33,912 nucleotides of DNA from an uncultured Bacteroidales bacterium. GTDB lineage: Bacteria; Bacteroidota; Bacteroidia; Bacteroidales; UBA932. This document shows, in pieces, positions 8,158 through 16,010 of this stretch. Each line of letters begins with the position of its first letter. Position 1 is the stretch's first letter. The stretch lies in NCBI GenBank assembly GCA_904501835.1, contig CAJGBW010000011.1, positions 1 through 33,912 on the forward strand. Direction: 5' to 3'. Below the pieces are notes generated by a model, which was not told the origin of the DNA, ran no database searches, and saw only the letters and a list, made by a program, of their open reading frames with translations. The position numbers were made by a program, and so were the translations under genes.

Positions 8158-9231
8158 ATGGGAAGAAAAAAACGAACTTATCCCCGATGGATAAAATTGG
8201 CTTTCGGCGTTGGCTTGTTGCTGTTCGCTGTCTTTTCCGTATGGTTCGGCTTGTATATCCGGGATAATAAAATGTCCAATTTCCGTTCAGACGTAGTGAT
8301 TTTTGTGTCTGATACGACGACGGCAGACCAGCTTTTAGCGAAATTCCGTGCCGATACGCATTGTGTCAATATGCATAGTCTGGAGAGAGCTTTCCGTAAA
8401 GAGGATTTGGCGCATCGCATCCGCGTGGGACGTTATGAAATCAAAAAAGGTCATTCCAGTATAGAGGTGGCACGCATGATTAAACGCGGCTGGCAGAAAC
8501 CCTGTCGTCTGGTGCTTTCCGGCCTGATGCGTACCAAAGAAGATGTGGCTGCCAAAATATCGGCCCAGATGATGGTGGACTCCATTGAAATCTATCAGGC
8601 CTTGGAAGATGAAGCATTTTTGGCGCAATTCGGTTTCCGCCCGGACAATGTTTTCAGTATGATATTGCCCGATACTTATGAAATGTATTGGAATGCAACC
8701 GTCTATGAGATTTTCAGACGTTTTTATGTAGAGTACGAGGCCTATTGGAATGAAAAGAGGGTGGCGAAAGCCCAAAAGCAAGGACTTACACCTTTGCAAG
8801 TGTCTGTTTTGGCTTCCATTGTGGCCGGGGAAACCTATCGAAAAGAGGAATATCCCTATGTGGCAAGGGTGTATCTGAATCGTTTGAAAAAGCGTATGAA
8901 GTTGCAGGCTTGTCCTACGATTTGCTACCTATATGACTATCGCATACGCCGTGTGCTGAAGTCTCATCTGAAGACCGAGTCTCCCTATAACACCTATCTT
9001 CACGCCGGTTTACCTCCGGGACCGATTTGTGTGCCTCCCAAGGCTTGCATAGAAGCGGTGTTGAATCCGGCAGAGGGAAATTACCTTTATTTTAGCGCCA
9101 ATCCGGCTTTCGATGGCACCAATCGCTTTACGACTTCTTTTGCCGAGCATCAGAAGTTGGCGAGAGAGTATCAAAAGGAATTGACCCGCCGTCAAAGAGA
9201 GGCACGCGAGGGCAGCCAGGCGATGAAGTAA
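8158..9231 (+). CDS. mltG: Endolytic murein transglycosylase MltG
   Basis: A 357-residue inner-membrane protein of the YceG/MltG family, which cleaves nascent peptidoglycan strands and sets glycan length. One N-terminal transmembrane helix spans about residues 12-34, followed by a periplasmic LysM-like subdomain and the YceG catalytic domain. Glu225 in LASIVAGET matches the catalytic glutamate position of the family. The characteristic LPPGPICVPPKACIEAVLNP and YLYFSANP segments are at the C-terminal end. The last 40 bp (9192-9231) also encode, on the other strand, the end of the permease gene. It is probably co-transcribed with the glucosaminidase upstream. Confidence 0.94.
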   Translation: MGRKKRTYPRWIKLAFGVGLLLFAVFSVWFGLYIRDNKMSNFRSDVVIFVSDTTTADQLLAKFRADTHCVNMHSLERAFRKEDLAHRIRVGRYEIKKGHSSIEVARMIKRGWQKPCRLVLSGLMRTKEDVAAKISAQMMVDSIEIYQALEDEAFLAQFGFRPDNVFSMILPDTYEMYWNATVYEIFRRFYVEYEAYWNEKRVAKAQKQGLTPLQVSVLASIVAGETYRKEEYPYVARVYLNRLKKRMKLQACPTICYLYDYRIRRVLKSHLKTESPYNTYLHAGLPPGPICVPPKACIEAVLNPAEGNYLYFSANPAFDGTNRFTTSFAEHQKLAREYQKELTRRQREAREGSQAMK

Positions 9232-10394
9232 CCGACCACGGCCACGGACAGGGCGGTGACAAGGATATCCATTCCCTGGATGACGATGGGGTAGGCGCTG
9301 ACCATAAAGGCCCCAGGCATCTTGATGAAGCCGAATTGTTGCTGAAGTAAGGCGAATCCTATACCTATCAGCAATCCGACGCCCAATCCCAACAGAGAAA
9401 TCAACCAGCCTTCCAAGACAAAGATATTGCGGACGGAGCGCTGAGGCATACCTAAAAATTGAAGGGTGCGGATGTCGTTCTTTTTCTCAATAATGAGCAT
9501 GGAGAGGCTGCCGAAGATGTTGAATGCGATAATAATGATGATGAAAACCAGAATCAGCCAAATACTGATTTTTTCATATTTCATCATCTTATAGAGATTT
9601 TCATTCTGGCGATAACGGTCTTTGACAATAAAGTCCTCTCCCACAATCTGGCTGATTTTTTTCTCGATGTTTTGATTTTCGGCCCAAAATCCGAGACGGA
9701 CTTGTACGGCAGAAACCTCCGACTCGTACTCTAACAATTCGCGCATCTTCTCAATGGGGAGAACGATATATTGTTGGTCTATGTCGTTGTTGACGGAGAA
9801 AGTTCCTGTGGGATAGACCTTTGCGTAGTTAAGTGTATTGAGCGGGTTCGCCATTGACGGCTTGCGTGTGCGTGAGGGATAATAGATTTCAAGGGGCGTG
9901 ACAAAACGGGGATTCAAGCCTAACTTATGGGCAAGACCGGCCCCTACACACACCTCGGGAATATCGCCTCGATGCAGACGGAATTGTCCGGAACGGATGT
10001 GGTCGCGCAAGCGGGTTTCTTCTTCAAAAACGGCATCCACGCCCATGGCTCGAACGGCCGCTTGTCTGTTGTCATAATTGACAAAAACACTTTCTTCCAA
10101 TAGGGTGCAGATGGAAGAAATTTCCTCTATCTCATAGAGTTTGTCAAAGGCTTCCTTGTGATCTTCTATCTTGAAGACTTTGCCTTCCCGGGCGCATATC
10201 AAATAATCCGGGTCTAACGTATTCATGGAATTGCGGACCAGACCGTCAAATCCATTGTAAACAGATAATATAATAATGAGGGCGGCTGTCCCTATAGCCA
10301 TCCCGGCAGCACTTATCGCCGAAATGATGTTGATGACATTGTGTGATTTTCGGGCAAAAAGATACCTGCCGGCAATGAAGAGAGGGAATTTCAT
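9192..10394 (-). CDS. LolC/LolE-type ABC transporter permease
   Basis: A 400-residue four-helix membrane protein of the FtsX/MacB permease superfamily, resembling the lipoprotein-releasing permeases LolC/LolE. It has an N-terminal helix at about 19-45, a large periplasmic domain at about 46-270, and three C-terminal helices near 277-303, 322-350 and 365-392. LolC/E extract mature lipoproteins from the inner membrane together with the ATPase LolD and the chaperone LolA. No ATPase gene is adjacent, so the partner must be encoded elsewhere and the exact role is an inference. The ATG overlaps the rbfA stop codon by 4 bp. The 3' end runs 40 bp into the opposing mltG gene. Confidence 0.88.
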   Translation of the reverse strand: MKFPLFIAGRYLFARKSHNVINIISAISAAGMAIGTAALIIILSVYNGFDGLVRNSMNTLDPDYLICAREGKVFKIEDHKEAFDKLYEIEEISSICTLLEESVFVNYDNRQAAVRAMGVDAVFEEETRLRDHIRSGQFRLHRGDIPEVCVGAGLAHKLGLNPRFVTPLEIYYPSRTRKPSMANPLNTLNYAKVYPTGTFSVNNDIDQQYIVLPIEKMRELLEYESEVSAVQVRLGFWAENQNIEKKISQIVGEDFIVKDRYRQNENLYKMMKYEKISIWLILVFIIIIIAFNIFGSLSMLIIEKKNDIRTLQFLGMPQRSVRNIFVLEGWLISLLGLGVGLLIGIGFALLQQQFGFIKMPGAFMVSAYPIVIQGMDILVTALSVAVVGYFIAWLPSRASL

Positions 10395-10738
10395 TTTTTA
10401 AGCAGCTGATCGATGTGGGCAACGTAATCCAACGAATTATCCACAAAGAAAGATATTTCAGGGATAATGCGGAGTTGTTTACCCATTTTGCTTCCCAATT
10501 CGCCTCGGAAGGCTTTGGCATTTTCCTCTATGGTCGCCATGACGGCGTCCGTCTTTTCAGAGGGAAACACGCTTAAATAGGCACGGGCTACAGACAAATC
10601 AGGGGATATCTTGACGCCACTGACACTGACCAATGCTCCACCAAAAAAGGCCATGCCCTTTGCCCGGATGGCTTCAGCGAGCACTTTTTCAATTTCTCTT
10701 GCGACTTTTCGCTGGCGTGTGCTTTCTTTCTCTTCCAT
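10391..10738 (-). CDS. rbfA: 30S ribosome-binding factor A
   Basis: A 115-residue KH-like protein that binds immature 30S subunits and helps 16S rRNA 5'-end maturation. Visible family features are the N-terminal helix RQRKVAREIEKVLAEAI, the strand GALVSVSGVKISPDLSVARAYLSVF, and the C-terminal PEISFFVDNSLDYVAHIDQLL. Length is normal. Its ATG shares one base with the tyrS stop codon (TAATG at 10740-10736 on the minus strand). Its own stop overlaps the permease ATG by 4 bp. It is therefore the middle gene of a translationally coupled three-gene operon. Confidence 0.95.
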   Translation of the reverse strand: MEEKESTRQRKVAREIEKVLAEAIRAKGMAFFGGALVSVSGVKISPDLSVARAYLSVFPSEKTDAVMATIEENAKAFRGELGSKMGKQLRIIPEISFFVDNSLDYVAHIDQLLKK

Positions 10739-12027
10739 TATTTCACGTGGATTAAGAAGTAGTTTTTCTTGCCTTTCTGTACCAGAATATATTTCTCATC
10801 CAGGATGTGGCTTTCGTCAATGTTGGCTGTAATGTCGCTCACTTTTTCCTTGTTGATGCTGACGCCGCCGCCGCTTACCATTTTACGGGCTTCTCCTTTG
10901 GACGGAAGGATGTTGGTCTTGACGGCCAGGAAGTCCAAAATATTGATGGGAAGCTCTGCTTTGGGCAAATCGAAAGAAGGAACGCCATCGAACACAGCCA
11001 GGAAAGTTTTTTCATCCAAGGCTTTCAAGGTCTCGGAAGTGGCTTTGCCAAAGAGAATTTCTGAAGCGGCTACGGCATTGTTGTATTCGGCCTCGCCGTG
11101 TACCATGATGGTGATTTCGCGGGCAAGCAATTTCTGCAATTCGCGTCTTTCCGGTGCCTGCTGATGGTTGGCGATGGCTGCTTCGATTTCCTCACGGCTG
11201 AGCATGGTGAAAATCTTGATGTAGCGATCGGCATCTTCGTCGCTGACGTTGAGCCAGAATTGGTAAAATTCGTAAGGGGAGGTCTTTTCAGGGTCCAACC
11301 AGATGTTGCCTTTCTCGGTCTTACCGAATTTGGTGCCGTCTGCTTTGCGAATCAGCGGGCAGGTGAGGGCAAACGCCTCTTTACCAGTCATTCTGCGGAT
11401 GAGTTCGGAACCGGTGGTGATATTGCCCCATTGGTCGCTTCCTCCCATCTGCAGCACGCAGTTCTTGTGCTCGAACAAATAAAGGAAATCGTATCCTTGC
11501 AACAACTGGTAGCTGAATTCAGTGAATGACATACCCTCGGAAGAATCTCTTGACAGACGCTTCTTCACCGAGTCTTTTGCCATCATATAATTGACGGTAA
11601 TGTGTTTTCCGATATCGCGGATGAAATTCAGGAAACTATAGTCTTTCATCCAACTGTAGTTGTTTACCAATTCGGCGCAGTTGGGCGCATCGGCGTCAAA
11701 GTCCAAAAATTTAGAAAGTTGTGCCTTGATACCGGCTACATTGTGATCCAAGGTCGCCTCATCCAACAGATTTCTTTCCTGGGATTTCATGGAGGGGTCT
11801 CCAATCATACCCGTGGCACCACCCACCAACGCGATGGGCTTGTGACCGCATTTCTGGAAATGTTTAAGTATCATGATGCTGACCATGTGTCCGATATGCA
11901 ATGAGTCGGCAGTCGGGTCAATACCCACATAGGCAGCTTGAGGACCTTCCATCAATTTTTCTTCGGTTCCGGGCATGATATCCTGTATCATCCCTCTCCA
12001 TTTGAGCTCTTCTACAAAATTGTTCAT
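10738..12027 (-). CDS. tyrS: Tyrosyl-tRNA synthetase
   Basis: A 429-residue class I aminoacyl-tRNA synthetase that charges tRNA-Tyr. The HIGH motif is at residues 44-47 (SLHIGH), the KMSKS-equivalent KFGKT is at about 234-238, and the tyrosine-pocket segment LLQGYDFLYL and QMGGSDQWGN are present. An S4-like RNA-binding domain forms the last 70 or so residues. I chose the ATG at 12027; a TTG one codon upstream (12030) is possible but unneeded. The gene leads the tyrS-rbfA-permease operon. A plausible promoter lies 33-64 bp upstream, back to back with that of tpiA. Confidence 0.96.
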   Translation of the reverse strand: MNNFVEELKWRGMIQDIMPGTEEKLMEGPQAAYVGIDPTADSLHIGHMVSIMILKHFQKCGHKPIALVGGATGMIGDPSMKSQERNLLDEATLDHNVAGIKAQLSKFLDFDADAPNCAELVNNYSWMKDYSFLNFIRDIGKHITVNYMMAKDSVKKRLSRDSSEGMSFTEFSYQLLQGYDFLYLFEHKNCVLQMGGSDQWGNITTGSELIRRMTGKEAFALTCPLIRKADGTKFGKTEKGNIWLDPEKTSPYEFYQFWLNVSDEDADRYIKIFTMLSREEIEAAIANHQQAPERRELQKLLAREITIMVHGEAEYNNAVAASEILFGKATSETLKALDEKTFLAVFDGVPSFDLPKAELPINILDFLAVKTNILPSKGEARKMVSGGGVSINKEKVSDITANIDESHILDEKYILVQKGKKNYFLIHVK

Positions 12028-12059
12028 CAATCTCTGTCTCTTAATTCATAAAACAGATA

Positions 12060-12091
12060 CAAAGATGTGAATTTTAATCGGCGAAACCAAA
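12060..12091 (-). promoter_or_regulatory. Promoter of the tyrS-rbfA-permease operon
   Basis: On the minus strand TTTG (12091 to 12088), 20 bp, then CATCTTTG (12067 to 12060), one mismatch from TAnnTTTG. Confidence 0.6.
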
Positions 12092-12100
12092 AAAAATGGG

Positions 12101-12108
12101 TATATTTG
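12101..12108 (+). promoter_or_regulatory. -7 box of the tpiA promoter
   Basis: TATATTTG is a perfect TAnnTTTG match, giving a leader of about 30 nt before the tpiA ATG. A -33 TTTG is not evident at the expected distance (TTTTAATCG instead). Confidence 0.65.
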
Positions 12109-12146
12109 CGGGCTTTTGAAAGTCATTAATTATAAAATCTATACTT

Positions 12147-12902
12147 ATGAGAAAAAACATTGTAGCGGGAAACTGGAAAATGAATACAACCATTCCCGAA
12201 GGTATCGAACTCGCAAAGGCCGTTGTTGCCAAAAGCGCAGAAGTTCCCTCTGATGTAAAATTGATCGTAGCGACTCCCTTTACCCATCTTTATCCTGTAG
12301 CTCAGGTGCTTGAGGGTACAGCTGTAAGCCTTTCTGCCGAGAACTGTGCAGACAAAGAAAAAGGTGCTTACACCGGTGAGGTGGCAGCCAATATGTTGGT
12401 GTCTGCCGGCTGCGAATATACTTTGCTCGGCCACTCAGAGCGTCGTCAGTATTATGGAGAGACGGATGCTAAGTTGGTTGAGAAGACCAAAATTGCGTTG
12501 GCAAACGGTTTGAAAGTAATCCTTTGTGTAGGTGAGAATTTGGAGGAGCGTGAGGCTGACAAACATTTTGAAGTTTGCAAAACCCAGACTGAAAGCGTTC
12601 TTTATAACTTCACCGCCGAGGATATGAAGAATATCGTGATCGCTTATGAGCCCGTATGGGCTATCGGTACCGGTAAAACCGCTACCGCAGAGCAGGCACA
12701 GGAAATCCACGCTTATATCCGCAAAGTGGTTGCTGACAAATTCGGTGCACAGGTGGCTGACGATATGACCATTCTTTATGGTGGTAGCTGCAAGCCCTCT
12801 AACGCAAAAGAATTGTTCGCACAGCCCGATATCGACGGTGGTTTGATTGGTGGTGCTGCTTTGAGTGCAGATGATTTCATTCAAATTGCACTTTCTTTCT
12901 AA
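12147..12902 (+). CDS. tpiA: Triosephosphate isomerase
   Basis: A 251-residue TIM barrel that interconverts dihydroxyacetone phosphate and glyceraldehyde 3-phosphate in glycolysis and gluconeogenesis. Catalytic landmarks are Lys11 in AGNWKMN, the histidine in LLGHSERR, and the glutamate in IAYEPVWAIGTGKTAT (loop 6). The C-terminal phosphate-binding segments LYGGSCKPSN and DGGLIGGAAL are intact. Full length. Codon use is strongly biased as in gap and rpsA. It is transcribed alone: a clear -7 box is upstream and two hairpins follow. Confidence 0.97.
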   Translation: MRKNIVAGNWKMNTTIPEGIELAKAVVAKSAEVPSDVKLIVATPFTHLYPVAQVLEGTAVSLSAENCADKEKGAYTGEVAANMLVSAGCEYTLLGHSERRQYYGETDAKLVEKTKIALANGLKVILCVGENLEEREADKHFEVCKTQTESVLYNFTAEDMKNIVIAYEPVWAIGTGKTATAEQAQEIHAYIRKVVADKFGAQVADDMTILYGGSCKPSNAKELFAQPDIDGGLIGGAALSADDFIQIALSF

Positions 12903-12920
12903 TTCTTTGCAACATTTCGA

Positions 12921-12956
12921 CTAAAACCTGCATCTAATAATTGGTTTAGGTTTTAG
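12921..12956. repeat. 9-bp inverted repeat after tpiA
   Basis: Perfect 9-bp arms CTAAAACCT (12921-12929) and AGGTTTTAG (12948-12956) with an 18-nt loop. No T-run follows on the plus strand, so it looks more like an mRNA 3'-end stabiliser or pause hairpin than a terminator. Confidence 0.6.
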
Positions 12957-12970
12957 TACACGCTTAAATA

Positions 12971-13016
12971 AGAGAACGTCTGGCTGTGAAGTCCGGCGTT
13001 CTCTGTTTTTGTTTTT
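12971..13016 (+). terminator. Intrinsic terminator of tpiA
   Basis: Perfect 8-bp stem AGAGAACG (12971-12978) / CGTTCTCT (12997-13004), followed by a T-rich run (G, five T, G, five T) at 13005-13016. Confidence 0.85.
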
Positions 13017-13038
13017 AATGCATTTTTGGCTAATTTTG
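13008..13038 (+). promoter_or_regulatory. Promoter of the M6 metalloprotease gene, starting inside the tpiA terminator T-run
   Basis: TTTG at 13008-13011, 19 bp, then TAATTTTG at 13031-13038: exact consensus in both elements and spacing. The -33 element is part of the terminator's T-rich tail. The leader to the GTG at 13062 would be under 20 nt. Confidence 0.75.
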
Positions 13039-13061
13039 CATAGAAGATTTACCTGAACCTT

Positions 13062-15239
13062 GTGCGTGTCTTTGCTTCTCATATCCGTATTTCTTTAATT
13101 GTGAGTCTCTTGCTGGCTTTTGTGCCTGCCAAGATTTGGGCTATACCTGCCCCTCCCGACAGTTATATCTACACGCAACCGGATGGAAGTTCTTTCGAAG
13201 CGAAGACGGTCGGAGATGATTTTTTCCATATTTCGGCAACCCTGGACGGCCGCTACATTATTCAGGATGAAAATGGATGGTGGTGTTATGCTCAATGTGA
13301 CGAAGAGGGAAATTTAGTCAGTTCCGGGCTAAAAGTGGGAAAAAGTAAGGGGTGGACATTGGCACCTTCGTCCGTCAATGTGGCTTCACTCCAACAATTC
13401 CGAACTCAAAAACGCCGTATTTTTGCTCAGATGACCCGTCCGTCCGCCGTGACGGATAAAAAGAAAGCGTTAGTAATCTTGGTTTCTTATAGCGACACCG
13501 TTTTTCGTTATCAAAAATCCCATTTTGTGAATCTTCTGACCCAGGAAAACTATAATAGTTTTGGGGCGACCGGATGCGCGAAGGATTATTTTAAGGCTCA
13601 ATTCGGGGATAAATTGGATTTTCAATTTGATGTGTACGGTCCTTATGAACTGCCCAAGAATCAAGCTTATTATGGCGCCAATTCCAATGGTGAGGACGTC
13701 AGACCGGAAGAAATGATTATTGATGCTTGTCAGGCGGCGGATGAGGATGTGGAGTTTTCTCAATATGATGATAACAACGATGGCATTATCGATAATGTCT
13801 TTGTTTTTTATGCCGGTTTGAATGAGGCGTCCGGCGGTGGCGACAATAGTATTTGGCCCCATACTTGGTATGTCAAGGGAGGCGCTAAAAAAGAATACTA
13901 TTTTGATAATGTGCTGCTGGATAGATATGCTTGTACTTCCGAATTGAAGAAGGTCTCCAAAACCCAGACGCAGATGGCTTCCATTGGTACTTTTTGCCAT
14001 GAATTCAGCCACGTGTTGGGCTTGATGGACTACTATGATACGGATTATGCTCCTGATAATGGCTATTGTGGTACAGGATGTTGGTTTACAACGGCTTTGA
14101 TGGATGCTGGGGATAATAACAATTCAGGGAATACCCCGCCTAATTACAATGCGATGGACCGTTATGTGCTATCGGATTATTTTGGCAAGCCGGAGCTTTT
14201 GACTCCCGGTAGTCATGTACTTTCCCCTTTGTCGGCCGGTGGAAAGACCTATTATCTTCCTACCAATCAGGAAGGAGAGATTTTTCTTTTTGAGTGTCGC
14301 GACAATACGTCTTGGGATAAATATATAAATGGTAAGGGTTTGCTGATTTATCACATGAATTTTTCACATACTCCCATGGGCGTGTCGGAGAATTATGGCA
14401 AGGTGTTCACGGCGTACGAAAGATGGCATTACAACGAGGTTAATGCCAATCCTGATTATCAATGTGGGCATATTGTGCCGGCAGATGAGAGAGTTTCTAC
14501 CAAAGTGCTTCTCTCCGAGCATTATTCCTATTCTACCAAATCCTTGTCCAAAATACCCTATGTATTTTTTCCGAAAGGGGCGAGTGAATTTACCAATGCG
14601 TCTCGTTTTGTGTTCCAAAACGGAGAGGCTTCACCCTATTCCTTGACCGATATTCGTTTTCAAAATTCTCAAATCTGCTTTAATCTGGTTGAAAGTCAGG
14701 TGGCTCCTTTGGCAGATAGTCTCACTTGTCTGTCTTTGCAAAGAAGTGCTCTTCTTACCTGGACTTTGCCCAAAGATAGCCAGGCGAAGTTTTTTCTATC
14801 GTGTAAAGGGAATGGTAAGGATGTGGTTTTGCCGGTCGTTCCTTATGAGCCCGGTAAATATGCCTGTCGTATCGGTGATTTGTCGCCCCAGACTTTTTAC
14901 ACGGTGCAGATTTATGGTTTGCTGGATGGAGTGGTCGGTCCTTCTAAAGAGGTTAAATTTACGACGATGTCCCAGAAAATCGGGGATGGGTATCCGGCTA
15001 TCTGTCTAAAATCTGTCAAGCGTAATGATGATTCTTCCTTTAAGGTGGATTCGGCATTTCCGCTTGAGTTATATAACGTCAGTTCGACATCTTCTGTAGA
15101 ATGGTATTTTGAGGGGGAGGAAGTTCAGACGGATGCAAGTGGTTATTTTATTCCCGGTAAATCCGGCCTGTTAAAGGCTCTTATCAATCAGGCAGATGGT
15201 ACGACGCAGTCTGTCTATAAAATGGTGCAGGTCAAATGA
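13062..15239 (+). CDS. Secreted M6-family metalloprotease
   Basis: A 725-residue secreted zinc peptidase of the M6 (immune inhibitor A-like) family. A signal peptide occupies about residues 1-27 (ISLIVSLLLAFVPAKIWA). The catalytic domain covers roughly 100-440, with the zinc motif HEFSH at 313-317 continuing as VLGLMDYYD, the M6 hallmark. From about 560 to 640 there is a fibronectin-III-like segment. The last 80 residues look like a PKD/Ig-like beta-sandwich; a divergent type IX sorting domain is the alternative. The start is a GTG: no ATG is available, and the promoter just upstream leaves only a short leader. It probably degrades extracellular proteins. Its stop overlaps the ATG of a small lipoprotein gene by 4 bp. 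Confidence 0.88.
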   Translation: MRVFASHIRISLIVSLLLAFVPAKIWAIPAPPDSYIYTQPDGSSFEAKTVGDDFFHISATLDGRYIIQDENGWWCYAQCDEEGNLVSSGLKVGKSKGWTLAPSSVNVASLQQFRTQKRRIFAQMTRPSAVTDKKKALVILVSYSDTVFRYQKSHFVNLLTQENYNSFGATGCAKDYFKAQFGDKLDFQFDVYGPYELPKNQAYYGANSNGEDVRPEEMIIDACQAADEDVEFSQYDDNNDGIIDNVFVFYAGLNEASGGGDNSIWPHTWYVKGGAKKEYYFDNVLLDRYACTSELKKVSKTQTQMASIGTFCHEFSHVLGLMDYYDTDYAPDNGYCGTGCWFTTALMDAGDNNNSGNTPPNYNAMDRYVLSDYFGKPELLTPGSHVLSPLSAGGKTYYLPTNQEGEIFLFECRDNTSWDKYINGKGLLIYHMNFSHTPMGVSENYGKVFTAYERWHYNEVNANPDYQCGHIVPADERVSTKVLLSEHYSYSTKSLSKIPYVFFPKGASEFTNASRFVFQNGEASPYSLTDIRFQNSQICFNLVESQVAPLADSLTCLSLQRSALLTWTLPKDSQAKFFLSCKGNGKDVVLPVVPYEPGKYACRIGDLSPQTFYTVQIYGLLDGVVGPSKEVKFTTMSQKIGDGYPAICLKSVKRNDDSSFKVDSAFPLELYNVSSTSSVEWYFEGEEVQTDASGYFIPGKSGLLKALINQADGTTQSVYKMVQVK

Positions 15240-15646
15240 GAAAGCTCGGAGTCTATATATTGCTGTGGCTTTGTTTCCTTGTAGGGGCGTGCGCTCCGCA
15301 GACGCCGCATTTCTACGAGGAGTTTCAGAAAGGGGAGTCTATCAGTATGGAACGTTCCGGTTTGTCCTTGTTTGATTATAATGAAAATACCTGCCAGTAT
15401 TCCTTTCATACGGACCAATCTCTTTTTCGCGTGTTCGATGACTCGTTTACCAATTGGTTGATTCTGGATTGTAAGGGCGCTGTGTTGAAGGAGGGGGCGA
15501 ACGTGCAGGCTGATCTGCAATGGACAAGTCCGGTCAAGGTGGAACGGATGAATAGGGTGCCGTTTGAATTGGTGAAAATTTCCAATTCTGTTTATTATTT
15601 TTGGAGTTCTCAATATGAGATAGGACTTCGTTTCAGAGCAGAATAG
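15236..15646 (+). CDS. Small predicted lipoprotein coupled to the M6 protease
   Basis: A 136-residue protein that I do not recognise. It begins with Arg-Lys, a hydrophobic core, and a lipobox LVGAC with Cys19, so it should be lipidated and membrane-anchored. The mature part is rich in beta-strand-type sequence with aromatic residues (NSVYYFWSSQYEIGLRF near the end) and has no cysteine pairs suggesting a known fold. Its ATG overlaps the M6 protease stop (ATGA at 15236-15239), so the two are translationally coupled. A role as accessory, inhibitor or anchor of that protease is possible but is only inference from position. Confidence 0.75.
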   Translation: MRKLGVYILLWLCFLVGACAPQTPHFYEEFQKGESISMERSGLSLFDYNENTCQYSFHTDQSLFRVFDDSFTNWLILDCKGAVLKEGANVQADLQWTSPVKVERMNRVPFELVKISNSVYYFWSSQYEIGLRFRAE

Positions 15647-15670
15647 GGCTCTTTACGGCGGAGTTTGGTA

Positions 15671-15717
15671 TAAAATAAAGGCGACCGCTTGAATCAAGCA
15701 GCCGCCTTTCTTTTTTA
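15671..15717. terminator. Probable bidirectional terminator between the lipoprotein and histone-like genes
   Basis: Hairpin with AAAGGCG (15677-15683) / CGCCTTT (15703-15709) and an inner GCTTG / CAAGC stem, with two internal mismatches. It has an A-rich left flank and a T-run at 15711-15716, so it can serve both converging genes. Confidence 0.75.
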
Positions 15718-15727
15718 TCAGAGTTGA

Positions 15728-15904
15728 TTATTTCTTAGCGAATTCAACAGAAGCTTTGCGGAATTCTTTGAGGTCTTTCATAAGGTTAAGAGCAGCTTTA
15801 CGGGCGCGACCGCCAGCAGCTTTGTTACCTTTGACAACCTGAGCGTCAGCGTTAGCTACAAACTCTTCGATCTCAACTTTGATTTTTTCTACAAGCGCAT
15901 TCAT
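15728..15904 (-). CDS. Histone H1-like (Hc1-family) DNA-binding protein
   Basis: A 58-residue protein found by translating the minus strand (ATG at 15904, TAA at 15728). It is a small basic helix-forming protein with KGNKAAGGRARKAALNLMKDLKEFRK in its second half (residues 25-50). That matches the Hc1/histone H1-like family common in Bacteroidetes, which binds DNA and may compact the nucleoid. An acidic N-terminal helix (EKIKVEIEEF) precedes the basic region. Codon use is of the highly expressed type. It has its own candidate promoter and a terminator downstream, so it is monocistronic. Confidence 0.88.
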   Translation of the reverse strand: MNALVEKIKVEIEEFVANADAQVVKGNKAAGGRARKAALNLMKDLKEFRKASVEFAKK

Positions 15905-15955
15905 TTTTGTAAAAATATTAGTGGGTTAAACGTTAATGTTTGTTTTAAATTTTGT

Positions 15956-15986
15956 GCAAGTTAGTGAAAATCAAATTAAAAACAAA
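15956..15986 (-). promoter_or_regulatory. Candidate promoter of the histone H1-like gene
   Basis: On the minus strand TTTG (15986 to 15983), 19 bp, then TAACTTGC (15963 to 15956). The -7 box departs from TAnnTTTG at its last two positions but keeps TA and TT; the same octamer precedes dprA. Confidence 0.5.
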
Positions 15987-16010
15987 ATTTTTACAATAAA
16001 CTTGATTTTT

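Noticed and set aside
12921..12956. The 9-bp inverted repeat as the main tpiA terminator
   Set aside because: No T-run follows the right arm; the second hairpin at 12971-13016 has one and is the better terminator.
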